Shown one piece after another: positions 8,066 through 16,770 of a stretch of DNA of 64,000 bases. Where the stretch lies: assembly GCA_016879935.1 (NCBI GenBank), contig JAACJQ010000221.1:1-64000 (forward strand), in the 5' to 3' direction. The notes under the pieces are model-generated. The model saw only the letters and a list, made by a program, of their open reading frames with translations. It made no database searches and was not told the origin of the DNA. The stretch is from Archangiaceae bacterium (GTDB taxonomy: Bacteria > Myxococcota > Myxococcia > Myxococcales > Myxococcaceae). The position numbers and the translations under genes were made by a program. Every line of letters begins with the position of its first letter. The first letter of the stretch is position 1.

Positions 8066-8950
8066 ATGAGAATTGACCCCGACCTCACCTGGGACGACCT
8101 GCGCGTGCTGCTCGCGGTGCATCGGCATCAGAGCTTCAAGGCGGCGGGTGACGTGCTGAGGCTCTCGACGTCGACGACGGCGCGGCGCATCGAGGCGCTC
8201 GAGGCGGCCGTGGGGCGCAGCCTGGTGGTGCGCACGCCCCGTGGAACGGTGCTCGACCCGGGCGCGCTGCCCTTCGTCGACCTCGCCGAGACGCTCGAGC
8301 TCGGTCTTCGCGCGGCCCAGCGCACCGAACAGGAGCTCGCCGGCGTCGTGCGCGTCTCGGCGGGCGATGGGTTCGCGGGCCCGCTCGTGCAGGTGCTGGC
8401 CGACCTTCGGCGGCGCACACCCGAGACGCAGGTCGAGCTCGTCAGTGAAGCGCGCCTCGCCGACGTGTCACGGCGTGAAGCCGACCTCGCGATTCGCACC
8501 GCGCGCACCACGTCGGCCGTGGTGGTCGAGCGCCCGCTCGGAGCGCTCTCGTTCGGGCTCTACGCCTCGAGAGACTACGTGGAGCGTCGCGTTCACGGCA
8601 CGTCACTCACGCCAGCCGACCTCGAGCGCCTCGACTTCGTGGGGTTCCTCGGCCTGCATGAGCAGCTGCCGCAGGCGAAGTGGCTGCACGGGCTTGGCGC
8701 CAGACGCTTCGGCTTTCGCGGCAACACCGACGCGCTCGTGCACGAGGCCGCGCGTCAGTCTCAGGGCATCGCCGTGCTCGCTGACCTGGTGGGAGACGCA
8801 GACCCGATGCTGCAGCGCCTCGAGGTCGCGTCGCGGCCGCCTCGAATTCCCGTCTGGCTCGTGTTTCACCGTGAGCTGCGGGCCGTGCCGCGCGTTCGGG
8901 CGGTCGCCCGGGCCATCGAGGTCGCGTTTCGCGCACGCCTGCCCCGATGA
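8066..8950 (+). CDS. LysR-family transcriptional regulator
   Basis: 294 residues, typical LysR length. An N-terminal winged helix-turn-helix (about 9-65) contains LAVHRHQSFKAAGDVLRLS, then TTARRIEALEAAVG. The linker helix and a periplasmic-binding-protein-like effector domain follow (from ~90, starting VVRVSAGDGF). It should bind DNA as a dimer or tetramer and respond to a small ligand. It faces the SDR gene across 81 bp, so the natural prediction is control of that SDR and of itself. The KirBac-like channel starts 18 bp downstream and may be co-transcribed. Confidence 0.9.
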   Translation: MRIDPDLTWDDLRVLLAVHRHQSFKAAGDVLRLSTSTTARRIEALEAAVGRSLVVRTPRGTVLDPGALPFVDLAETLELGLRAAQRTEQELAGVVRVSAGDGFAGPLVQVLADLRRRTPETQVELVSEARLADVSRREADLAIRTARTTSAVVVERPLGALSFGLYASRDYVERRVHGTSLTPADLERLDFVGFLGLHEQLPQAKWLHGLGARRFGFRGNTDALVHEAARQSQGIAVLADLVGDADPMLQRLEVASRPPRIPVWLVFHRELRAVPRVRAVARAIEVAFRARLPR

Positions 8951-8968
8951 GCGGCTAAGCATCAGCGC

Positions 8969-9865
8969 ATGAAGGGCAAGCGCGGCAAGGTTCCGCAAGA
9001 CGACTTCGTGGTGAGTGGTGTTCGCCGCACGCCGCTGCGCGACCTGTACCATCTGGTGTTGCGCGCGAGCTGGCCGGCGCTGCTGGCCGGGCTCGTGGCG
9101 TTCGTGCTCGTGTCGAACGCGCTGTTCGCGTTGCTCTACGTCGAGGTTGGCGGCATCGCGAACGCGCAGCCGGGCAACTTCACCGACGCGTTCTTCTTCA
9201 GCATTCAGACGATGGCCACCATCGGCTACGGCGCGATGTACCCGCAGACGGTGGCGGCGCACGTGGTGGTCGCCGTCGAGGCCATCGTCGGCTTGAGCGT
9301 GACGGCGCTGTCGACGGGGCTCGTCTTCACGCGCTTCTCACAGCCCCGCGCCGAGGTCGTGTTCGCGTCACGACTCTGCATCTCGCCCGTCGATGGCAAG
9401 CCGTCGCTGCAGTGCCGGCTCGGCAACGACCGCGACGACGTGCTCGTGGAGGCGCAGTTTCACGTCGACGTGTTTCGAACGACCGTCACGAAGGAGGGCA
9501 AGACCATCTACCGGGGCACCGAGCTGCAGTTGGTGAAGCAGCGGGCCTCGACGTTGTCGCGCACGTGGACGCTCATGCACGTCATCGACGAGCAGAGCCC
9601 GCTGTTCGGCTTGACGCCCGAGAGCGCCGCGAAGGTCGAGCTCGAGGTGCACCTCTCGGTCGTTGCCATCGACGACACCACGAACCAGACCGTGCACGCG
9701 CGCGCCCGCTACGCGACCGAGGAGATTGTCTGGGGTGCCCGACCCGGCGACGTCCTGTTCCCGAGGCCCGATGGCAAGTTGACGCTCGCGCTCGAGCGCT
9801 TCGACGAGATCGAGCCCACGCCGCCGACGCCGACGTTCCCGCACGAGTGGCGGCCGCGGAGCTGA
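8969..9865 (+). CDS. inward-rectifier K+ channel, KirBac type
   Basis: 298 residues, matching bacterial Kir channels (~300). Layout: an amphipathic slide-helix region (TPLRDLYHLVLRASW), outer helix at ~36-58, pore helix with selectivity filter TIGYG (84-88), inner helix at ~95-120 (VVVAVEAIVGLSVTALSTGL) ending in FTRFSQPRA, then an immunoglobulin-like cytosolic domain of ~180 residues. Phrases such as DVFRTTVTKEGKTIYR and ESPLFGLTPES-like text (here QSPLFGLTPESAA) are characteristic of Kir C-terminal domains. It should form a tetrameric K+ pore in the inner membrane. Its stop abuts the stop of the convergent lipoprotein gene (TGATCA at 9863-9868). Confidence 0.95.
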   Translation: MKGKRGKVPQDDFVVSGVRRTPLRDLYHLVLRASWPALLAGLVAFVLVSNALFALLYVEVGGIANAQPGNFTDAFFFSIQTMATIGYGAMYPQTVAAHVVVAVEAIVGLSVTALSTGLVFTRFSQPRAEVVFASRLCISPVDGKPSLQCRLGNDRDDVLVEAQFHVDVFRTTVTKEGKTIYRGTELQLVKQRASTLSRTWTLMHVIDEQSPLFGLTPESAAKVELEVHLSVVAIDDTTNQTVHARARYATEEIVWGARPGDVLFPRPDGKLTLALERFDEIEPTPPTPTFPHEWRPRS

Positions 9866-10450
9866 TCAGCGTTCGAAGGCCGCCCTCATACAGCGCTCGA
9901 CGGGCACCGAGACCGGCTCGTCTTCGACGTGATGCCTGAGCGGAACGCCGCGCACCGAGGTGGTGACGGTCTCCTGCAGCTGCCGCGTGCAGGTGTTGGC
10001 CGAAGCGTCGAAGCGCAGCACCTCGGTCAGCACCACACGAATGGAGACCTGCTCGACGCCCGGGTTGCCCTGCAGAATCGACTCGGGGCCGAAGGTGTCG
10101 GTGCAGGCACCTGCTGCGGCGCACGGAAGACCCAACACCGAAACGCGGTGGTTGAAGTGGGCGAGCTCGTCGAGCGCAGGCACCGAGACCTTGAGAAACG
10201 AGGCGCCGTAGCCGAGCGCCGAGCAGAAGACCGTCGTGTCGTCGAGCGTGAGCGTGGCGGGTGAGGTCACGTCTTTGAGTGGCCGCTGAAAGGTGCCCGA
10301 CTCGAGCAACCTCGCCGTCTCGACCTTCTTCTCGGGAATCACCGCCGTCACCACGGGTGCCTCGGTGGTGGGCGCTTCGACCCGCTGCTCGTCGACGGGT
10401 GAGAACCCGCACGCACTGCCCAGCACCATCAACGTCAGGACACTTCTCAT
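9866..10450 (-). CDS. lipoprotein of unknown function
   Basis: 194 residues. The ATG at 10450 gives a compact lipoprotein signal (MRSVLTLMVLGSAC, with Cys as the lipidated residue). After a short Thr/Pro/Val-rich spacer there is a ~140-residue beta-rich domain with four Cys (FCSAL, LPCAAAGACTD, NTCTRQ, ERCMRA) that could form disulphides. No family recognised. It is probably attached to a membrane on the periplasmic side. It diverges from the LysR gene at 10558 with a 107-bp shared upstream region. Confidence 0.65.
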   Translation of the reverse strand: MRSVLTLMVLGSACGFSPVDEQRVEAPTTEAPVVTAVIPEKKVETARLLESGTFQRPLKDVTSPATLTLDDTTVFCSALGYGASFLKVSVPALDELAHFNHRVSVLGLPCAAAGACTDTFGPESILQGNPGVEQVSIRVVLTEVLRFDASANTCTRQLQETVTTSVRGVPLRHHVEDEPVSVPVERCMRAAFER

Positions 10451-10536
10451 GAACCGGCTCCTTGCTTTGCCGCGCCTCATTGCGCGTCACGCCTTCGTAC
10501 CGGCCGGCCAGGCATTGCGATAATCGATGCCAACCA

Positions 10537-10560
10537 TCGGTGTCATAGTCGGTGTCAATG
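10537..10560. repeat. 12-bp tandem direct repeat at the start of the LysR gene
   Basis: Two adjacent copies of TCGGTGTCATAG / TCGGTGTCAATG match at 10 of 12 positions. The second copy contains the ATG start codon of the LysR gene at 10558. The location between divergent genes would suit an autoregulatory site, but a chance duplication is equally possible. Confidence 0.35.
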
Positions 10561-11427
10561 TCCATTCAGCAGCGGCACATCGGCGCGAACGACCTGTCGT
10601 ACTTCCTCGAGGTCTCGACGGTTGGCAGCATCACACGCGCGGCGGAGCGGCTGGGTATTCGGCAGCCCACCCTGAGCGTCGCGATTCAGCGGCTCGAGGC
10701 GCGGTTCGGCACCGAGCTGCTCATTCGCAACAAGTCGGGGGTCGAGCTGACGCGGGCAGGGCGGCAACTGGCGACGCGGGCGCGGGCCTTTCTCACCGAG
10801 TGGCAGAACCTCGAGCTCGACGTTTCACGGCACGACGACGAGCCGCGCGGGCGATTCACCATCGGCTGTCACGTCTCCATCGCCGCGCATTGGTTGCCCG
10901 GCACGTTGCCGTCGATGTTGTCGAAGTGGCCGGGGCTCGAGCTGCAGTTGGTGCACGAGCTCTCGCGAAAGGTGAACGACCTGGTGGTGAGCCACGAGCT
11001 CGACTTCGGCATCGTGGTGAACCCGGTGCGGCACCCCGACCTGGTCGTCATCGAGCTGGCCAAAGACGTCTTCACCGCGTGGGACCGCACGAACGCGCTG
11101 TCTGACACGGTGCTCTACGACCCGAACCTGTTGCAGGCGCAGTCGATTCTGGCGCGCATTCAGCGGCGTGGGTTCTCGTTCAAGCGCAGCGTCACGTCGT
11201 CGAGCCTCGAGGTGCTGGCGCGGCTGGCGGCCCAGGGTGGTGGCACGGCGTTGCTCCCCACACATCTGGCGGCGCAAGCGAGGCCGGTGCTGCGAATTCC
11301 GCGCGGGGACCAGCCCTCGGTCGTCGACTCGGTGTGCCTCGTCTATCGTGCCGATGCGCAGCGCTCACCTGCAGCCAGGGCGCTCGTCGCAGCGCTGAAG
11401 CACGTGACGCCGTCGAGCCGGCGCTGA
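10558..11427 (+). CDS. LysR-family transcriptional regulator
   Basis: 289 residues. The N-terminal helix-turn-helix (DLSYFLEVSTVGSITRAAERL, then TLSVAIQRLEARFG) is typical of LysR proteins. The effector domain starts near residue 95 (GRFTIGCHVSIAAHWLPG), and HELDFGIVVNPVRHPDL is the usual mid-domain segment. I start at the ATG at 10558; a GTG two codons earlier is also in frame. A tandem 12-bp repeat spans the start. Divergent orientation suggests regulation of the lipoprotein gene at 9866-10450 and of itself (inference). The ligand is unknown. Confidence 0.9.
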   Translation: MSIQQRHIGANDLSYFLEVSTVGSITRAAERLGIRQPTLSVAIQRLEARFGTELLIRNKSGVELTRAGRQLATRARAFLTEWQNLELDVSRHDDEPRGRFTIGCHVSIAAHWLPGTLPSMLSKWPGLELQLVHELSRKVNDLVVSHELDFGIVVNPVRHPDLVVIELAKDVFTAWDRTNALSDTVLYDPNLLQAQSILARIQRRGFSFKRSVTSSSLEVLARLAAQGGGTALLPTHLAAQARPVLRIPRGDQPSVVDSVCLVYRADAQRSPAARALVAALKHVTPSSRR

Positions 11428-11516
11428 GTTGCGGCTCACCAGGTGTTCGCAGATTCCGCGTGCCGGAGCCGAGAGGAGCAGCGCACGTCATCGGGCCGAG
11501 TGCGCCGGGTTGCCAT

Positions 11517-13262
11517 TCAACGCGGCACGAGCACGATGGCCGACTGCGCGGGCAGCTCGACTTCGAGCACGCCCCCAGCACCAACCGTGTAGGCAGGCCC
11601 CGGCGTGAGGGCATCGGCCAGCAACGTGCCCGCGGGCTTCGACGTCACCAGCCGCGTCTTCGACGTGTGCCGCCCATTCGTGTTGAGCACCACGAGCGCG
11701 TACGCCTCACCCGCGTCGCCGCCGCTGCGCTCGAAGGCGAACAGCCCCGCATCGTCTTCGGCCTGCGTGTTCTGCGTCGAGAACAGCACCTTCGTGTCGC
11801 CGCGCCGCAACGCCACGTGCTGCTTCCGGAGCGCGTTCAGTCGCGCGAGGTGTTGCCAGGTCTCTCCGCTCGCGTCGAAGCCCGTCGTCCACAACACCTC
11901 ACGGTTCGCCGGGTCGTTGCCGCCCGCGAAGTCGAGCTCGGTTCCGTAATACACACACGGCAGACCCTCTTCGGTCAGGAGCAGCGTCAGCGCATTGCGC
12001 AATGCCTTCACATCGCCCCGCGCGTTGTTGAGAAACCGCGCCGTGTCGTGATTGTCGATGAAGTTCACAGGCACCTTCGACGGCGCGAGCCCGATGCCGC
12101 CGGGCTGCGGCGTGTTGCTCCAGTTCGTCGGGCGCTGGTTCCACAGCCACGCAATCTGCGACGTGCCGCGCTGTGCGTTCGCGTCGTGGGCCTTCTCGAA
12201 CACGTCGGCGTACACGACGTACTTCTGGGAGAAGTAGAACACCGAGTCCATCTCGCCCGGCTTGGTGAAGCTGCCGAGCAGGTCGTCACGCCCGTCGAAC
12301 GCTTCACCGAACATGAGGAACTTCTGCTTGCCCTGGTCTGCGAGACGTTTGCGCACGGCCGGCGCGAAGTGCTGCCAGAAGCCGTGCTCGACGTGCTTCA
12401 CGGTGTCGATGCGGAAGCCGTCGAGGTCGGCCAGCTCGGCCCACCGCGCGTACGACTCCACCATCGCCTCACGCACCTCGGGCAATTCGGTCGCGACGTC
12501 TTTGAGGCCGCCGGGGAAGTCGCCCATGAGCAGCTGGTCGGGCCGCTCGTAGTCGAGCGTGCGGCCGAGCCCGTGGTACGCGTCGGCAGTGCCGAGCACG
12601 TCGGGCTTCGGGCGCTGCCGGTACGTCTCGGGCAAGTCGAAGAACGTGATGGGCGCGCGGCCCGCGACGCCGAGTGACGTGAACACCTGCACGCCGCGTG
12701 AATCCCAATCAGGGTCGTATTCGGTCGAGCGCGTGACGGGCGAGGTGCCGCCCGAGCCGCCGATGTACACGTCAGGTTTGCCATTGAGGTTCTGGTCGTA
12801 GAAGAAGACCTGCCCCATGTGGTTGGTGACGATGTCGAGCACCACTTTCAGCTTCTTCTCGTGTGCCGCTTTGACGAGGCTGCGCAACGCGGTGAGGTCG
12901 CCGAAGTGCGGGTTCGTCTCGGTCAAATCCTGCGCCCAGTAGCCGTGGTACGCGTCGAAGTCGGCGTCGGTCTCGACGTTGCGCACGACGGGCGAGATCC
13001 ACAGCGTCGTCACGCCGAGCCGCTCGAAGTAGTCGAGGTGGTTCTCGAGGCCGCGCCAGTCTCCGCCCTGGAAGCGCGCGAGGTGGCCGGCCTGCACCCC
13101 GAAGTCGTTATTCACGTCTCCGTTCGCGAAGCGGTCGACCAGCACCTGGTAGATGACCTCGTCACGCCAGTCGTCGACGTGGGTGGTGAGCGGAACCGCC
13201 TTCGCGTCGGGCGGCGGCGCGAGGCAGGCGGACGCGAAGAGGGCGAGCAGAAGGAAGCGCAT
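11517..13262 (-). CDS. GH13 alpha-amylase-family lipoprotein
   Basis: 581 residues, exported as a lipoprotein (MRFLLLALFASAC). The (beta/alpha)8 glycosidase begins at about residue 32 with DEVIYQVLVDRFANGD. All four GH13 regions are intact: DIVTNH (143-148), GFRIDTVKH with nucleophile Asp-286, FGEAFDG with acid/base Glu-320, and FIDNHD with Asp-406. A C-terminal beta domain ends in AIVLVPR. It hydrolyses alpha-1,4-glucan such as starch, glycogen or maltodextrin at the cell surface or in the periplasm. The ATG at 13262 has GAGGA about 8 bases upstream; another ATG at 13277 overlaps the stop of the porin gene (ATGA). Last gene of the porin/amylase operon. Confidence 0.95.
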   Translation of the reverse strand: MRFLLLALFASACLAPPPDAKAVPLTTHVDDWRDEVIYQVLVDRFANGDVNNDFGVQAGHLARFQGGDWRGLENHLDYFERLGVTTLWISPVVRNVETDADFDAYHGYWAQDLTETNPHFGDLTALRSLVKAAHEKKLKVVLDIVTNHMGQVFFYDQNLNGKPDVYIGGSGGTSPVTRSTEYDPDWDSRGVQVFTSLGVAGRAPITFFDLPETYRQRPKPDVLGTADAYHGLGRTLDYERPDQLLMGDFPGGLKDVATELPEVREAMVESYARWAELADLDGFRIDTVKHVEHGFWQHFAPAVRKRLADQGKQKFLMFGEAFDGRDDLLGSFTKPGEMDSVFYFSQKYVVYADVFEKAHDANAQRGTSQIAWLWNQRPTNWSNTPQPGGIGLAPSKVPVNFIDNHDTARFLNNARGDVKALRNALTLLLTEEGLPCVYYGTELDFAGGNDPANREVLWTTGFDASGETWQHLARLNALRKQHVALRRGDTKVLFSTQNTQAEDDAGLFAFERSGGDAGEAYALVVLNTNGRHTSKTRLVTSKPAGTLLADALTPGPAYTVGAGGVLEVELPAQSAIVLVPR

Positions 13263-13273
13263 GGTCGAGGTCC

Positions 13274-14629
13274 TCATCGCTGCGGGTACGTCGTGGCGTT
13301 GAACCACCACTCGACGCTGATGCCGGCGTAGTGCTCGACGCCGCGGCGCGAGAACGGGTCGTCGACGCCGTAGAAGGAGCGCGCTCCGGCATCACGCATC
13401 GACAGCGCGTAGACGAGGCGCAGCTGCGGCCGCTGGAAGAGCCCGTGCCCGAACGGTGAGAAGTACGGCATCACGCTGAGCTGCCCGACGGTGCCGCCAC
13501 GCAGCGAGCCCTGAGCGTCGACGAGGGCGTACACCCGGCGCTGCACGTTCGCTTCGACCGCCACGCCGAAGTACTTCGCCGCGTACCACTGCAGCCGCGC
13601 CGACAACGCGCCCTCGTCGTACTTGCCCGACGACGTCTCCGAGATGCCCGCGTCGCGCACGAAGTCGAGGTAGCCGCCGAGCATGATCCCGACGTGCGTC
13701 GCGTCCCAACCGCCGGCCATCGCCAGCCGCGTGGAGCGGGCTCCGCGGGTCGTCAGCTGATTGTTGAAGCGGGTCGGCATCGTCAGCTCGTCGGTCGTCG
13801 CGAGCCCGAGCGTCTGCCGCACCCACAGATGAGCGAACTGCTTCTCGTGCCACACCGTCGCCTGGCCGCCGAGCATCACGCCCCAGTCGGCCGGCAACAC
13901 GCTCTCGTCTCCCGTCACGGTGGAGCGCCGAACGCCCGCCGGCAGCTCGTGCGCCTCGGCATAGAGCGACACCCGCAGCCCTACGTCTCCCAGGCCCTCG
14001 AACTCGTGCGTCAGCTTCGCGCTCTCGATGAGCCGCGGCCGGTCGAGCCGCGGAACGCTCACGGTGCCGAAGTCGACGGGGTCGTTGTTCACCACGAGCT
14101 GGTACGTCGACGGCAGGTCGAGCCGCGCGAGCCCAGCGTGCAGCTTCAACTGTGTCTTGCCGAACCCGAACCGTACGCCGCCGCCGATGGTGTTGAGGTC
14201 GTCGAGCGGCCAGAAGTTGAGCAGATAGACGTCGTCGCCGCGGTACATGCGCGAGCCCGCCCAGGCCGAGAAGCCGTCACCCACCGACGCCTCTGCGTAC
14301 AGATTTCGCAGCCCGACGCTCTGCAGTGATTGTCCGTTGAAGTGAAAGAATGGCGGGAAGAAGGCAATCGTCGAGACGACGCGGCTCTTTACCGGGCCGA
14401 ACTCGTCTTCGCGGCGCAGCTCGAGCTCGGCGTACGGGTCTTCGATGAGGCGGGGCCCATGGCTGACGATGTTGGCGCTTCGGCCGGTCTGGCCGGAGAG
14501 GTCGGTGCCGATGCCCACGCGGCCGTAGGTGCCGAACTCGAAGCGGCCCTTCGAGAAGTCGACGACGGGCGCCGCGACCTCTTCGGCGAGGGCGACGCTG
14601 CTGAAGAGAGCGAAGAGGAGCGCGCGCAT
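13274..14629 (-). CDS. LamB-like maltoporin / carbohydrate porin
   Basis: 451 residues with a Sec signal peptide (cleavage probably after VALA, ~15). The mature start FEFGTYGRVGIGTDLSGQTG, then PRLIEDPYAELELR, follows the pattern of LamB (Y-G-R-x-G-I-G followed by PYAELEL). The length is close to LamB's ~446, with alternating beta strands to a C-terminal strand ending in aromatic residues (WWFNATTY). It probably forms a trimeric 18-stranded outer-membrane channel for maltodextrins. It lies between two GH13 genes: 3 bp after the second amylase and overlapping the alternative start of the first. This context strongly supports an alpha-glucan role, although sequence similarity by eye is modest. 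Confidence 0.8.
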   Translation of the reverse strand: MRALLFALFSSVALAEEVAAPVVDFSKGRFEFGTYGRVGIGTDLSGQTGRSANIVSHGPRLIEDPYAELELRREDEFGPVKSRVVSTIAFFPPFFHFNGQSLQSVGLRNLYAEASVGDGFSAWAGSRMYRGDDVYLLNFWPLDDLNTIGGGVRFGFGKTQLKLHAGLARLDLPSTYQLVVNNDPVDFGTVSVPRLDRPRLIESAKLTHEFEGLGDVGLRVSLYAEAHELPAGVRRSTVTGDESVLPADWGVMLGGQATVWHEKQFAHLWVRQTLGLATTDELTMPTRFNNQLTTRGARSTRLAMAGGWDATHVGIMLGGYLDFVRDAGISETSSGKYDEGALSARLQWYAAKYFGVAVEANVQRRVYALVDAQGSLRGGTVGQLSVMPYFSPFGHGLFQRPQLRLVYALSMRDAGARSFYGVDDPFSRRGVEHYAGISVEWWFNATTYPQR

Positions 14630-14632
14630 GGG

Positions 14633-16750
14633 TCACCGCACCACGAGAATTCGAACCTGCCGGCCAGGCACGGTGATGGAGCCACCTGCGTTCATCGACT
14701 GCTCGACCAGCTCGTCCATCGCCTGCGCGGGCAGCCCCGTCAGCGTCGCGCTCGCGTCGCCGCGGTTGATGGCCACGTAGACGGTCTCTTCCGTCGAGCG
14801 CATCGAGTACAGCCACGTGTCGTTGCCGACGTTGATGGTGGTGCGCGTGCCGCGACGGAGCGCCGGGTGTGCCTCACGAATCTTCCCGAGCCGCTTGAGC
14901 CGCGTCTGCAGCCACTGCTGGTTCGCGTCGAGGCCCGCCCACTGCATCACGCGGCGGTTGTCGGGGTCTCCGCAGCCGGGCAGGCCGACCTCGTCGCCGT
15001 AGTAGAGCAGCGGCGCCCCACGGCTCGTGTAGAGCACGCCGAACGCGACGGCCACGCGCTCGTACGCGTCGCGGGAGCCCACGGTGGCCGGTCCGCTCCA
15101 CGCGCAGTTGCCGCCATTGTCGTATTCACCCCACCGCGGCGGGCGCTCGGCCTGGTGAATGATTCGCCCGAGGTCGTGGTTCCCAATCCACGTGCTCATG
15201 ATGGCGTCGGCGCCGTAGAACGAATCATTTCCATCCATGAAGCCCTTCAAATTCGACATGGGCTCGGCGCCGCGCACGGTCGCCTGGAGCAGGATGCGCC
15301 GCAGCGGGAAGTCGAACTGCCCGTCGAGCTTCGTGCCCGGGTCGATGAACGAGCGCAGGTAGCCCTGGTTGCCGAAGTCGTAGGTCTCTCCGACCATGTA
15401 GAAGCGCTGCCGCGGTGACTGCGTCGCGTGCACCTCGGAGTCGAGGCGGGTGCGCAGCTCGGTCAGCCACGAGCCGTCGACGTGTTTGATGGCGTCGGCG
15501 CGAATGCCGTCGAAGCCCACGCGCTTGACCCAGTCGATGACGTTGCCCACCGAGTACGCGCGCGCGGCCGGCACCGTGTAGTTCCAGTGCGGCAGGTAGT
15601 TGGTGAACCAGCAGCGGTGGCCCTGCGTGTTCCAGGGACAGACGCCGGAGTCGTCGCAGATGCAGTTGCCACCGTTGAACTGCAGCGGCCAGAACCAGCC
15701 CGGGTTCTGCTGGAAGACGGTGGCCGTGTTGTGCACGTGCACCATCGCGTAATCGAGGAGCACCTTGATGTTCTGCGAGTGCGCCTCGGTGACGAGGTCC
15801 TTCAGGTCTTGCTCGGTGCCGAAGCAGCGCTCGGCGCGCGTGACGTCAGAGGGCCAGTAGCCGTGGTACGCGCTGTAGTTTCGGCCGTCGGAGCCCGCGC
15901 CCACGCCATCGAAGTTCTCCACCACGTCGGTGAGCAACAGCGTGTTGACGCCGAGGTCGCGGAAGTAGCCGGCGCGCAGCTTCTGGGTGACGCCCTTCCA
16001 GTCGCCGCCCGAGTAGTTCGCGAGCGTCGGCACACCCGCCACGTTGCAGTTGTTGGAGGCGTCGCCGTCGAAGAAGCGGTCGACGAACACGGAGTAGATG
16101 ACCGAGTCACGCCAGTCGAACACACCCGTCGGCAGCGTCGTGGTCGCGCAGGTGTAGGTCGTCGGGCAGGTCGTCGCCGCGCGCAGGCTGTTGGTGGTGC
16201 CGTTCGTCTGCCCGGTGGAAGGATTGGCCGGGTCGAGCAGCCAGGCTCCGTCAGCGAGGAACTTGTATTGAATTGGCTGGCCCCACGGCGCCTGCACGGT
16301 GCCGCGCCACTGATTGCCCGACTTCGTGAGCGCGACGCCGCGTGACCAGCCGTCGTCGGCGAAGTCTCCACGCACCTCGACGCTGGCCTCGTTGCCGGCC
16401 GCGAAGGTGAACTCGACGGCGCAGCGCTTCAGCGCGTCGGCGCAGACGGGCAGCGCCGTGCCTCCAGCGCTCGAGGTTCCGCCCCCAGTCGTGACAGCGC
16501 CGCCTCCCGTCGACGACGAGCCACCGCCGAAGACCGTGCCAGCACCGGTGCCTGCTCCAGTTCCCGCTCCTGTTCCTGCGCCAGTGCCTGCGCCCGTTCC
16601 AGCTCCAGCGCCCGTGCCCGTTCCGCCCCCCGCGCCGTCGTGCGCGCAGTCAGGGGTGAAGGTGCGAGGCGAGGTGAGTGACGGACGAGTCGTGGTGTCT
16701 CCGCAAGCGAAGACGAGGGCGACAAGGGCGAGCGGCAAACGACGGGACAT
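14633..16750 (-). CDS. GH13 alpha-amylase-family lipoprotein with N-terminal glycogen-binding-like domain
   Basis: 705 residues. Lipoprotein signal ending VFAC (Cys-16), a Gly/Thr/Ala repeat linker (43-72), a second Gly/Ser/Thr linker, then an E-set/CBM48-like domain (~105-195: VEVRGDFADDGWSRG, APWGQPIQYKFLADGAW, LDPAN). The GH13 barrel starts at ~212 (WRDSVIYSVFVDRFFDGD). Region I reads DYAMVH, with Val-337 where Asn is usual; region II is GIRADAIKH (nucleophile Asp-419); region III is VGETYD (acid/base Glu-455); region IV is IGNHD (Asp-526). Many Cys in the barrel suggest disulphides. First gene of the operon; GGAGG sits upstream of ATG 16750. The exact product specificity is unclear. Confidence 0.92.
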   Translation of the reverse strand: MSRRLPLALVALVFACGDTTTRPSLTSPRTFTPDCAHDGAGGGTGTGAGAGTGAGTGAGTGAGTGAGTGAGTVFGGGSSSTGGGAVTTGGGTSSAGGTALPVCADALKRCAVEFTFAAGNEASVEVRGDFADDGWSRGVALTKSGNQWRGTVQAPWGQPIQYKFLADGAWLLDPANPSTGQTNGTTNSLRAATTCPTTYTCATTTLPTGVFDWRDSVIYSVFVDRFFDGDASNNCNVAGVPTLANYSGGDWKGVTQKLRAGYFRDLGVNTLLLTDVVENFDGVGAGSDGRNYSAYHGYWPSDVTRAERCFGTEQDLKDLVTEAHSQNIKVLLDYAMVHVHNTATVFQQNPGWFWPLQFNGGNCICDDSGVCPWNTQGHRCWFTNYLPHWNYTVPAARAYSVGNVIDWVKRVGFDGIRADAIKHVDGSWLTELRTRLDSEVHATQSPRQRFYMVGETYDFGNQGYLRSFIDPGTKLDGQFDFPLRRILLQATVRGAEPMSNLKGFMDGNDSFYGADAIMSTWIGNHDLGRIIHQAERPPRWGEYDNGGNCAWSGPATVGSRDAYERVAVAFGVLYTSRGAPLLYYGDEVGLPGCGDPDNRRVMQWAGLDANQQWLQTRLKRLGKIREAHPALRRGTRTTINVGNDTWLYSMRSTEETVYVAINRGDASATLTGLPAQAMDELVEQSMNAGGSITVPGRQVRILVVR
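16535..16624 (-). repeat. Gly-Thr-Gly-Ala repeat tract within the second amylase
   Basis: About 90 bp encode a run of GTGA/GAGT units (residues 43-72) directly after the lipoprotein Cys region. The DNA is a near-periodic 12-bp pattern with synonymous variation, so it may change length by slippage. It probably serves as a flexible tether. Confidence 0.8.
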
Positions 16751-16770
16751 GAGACCTCCGCCCCGCCGCA

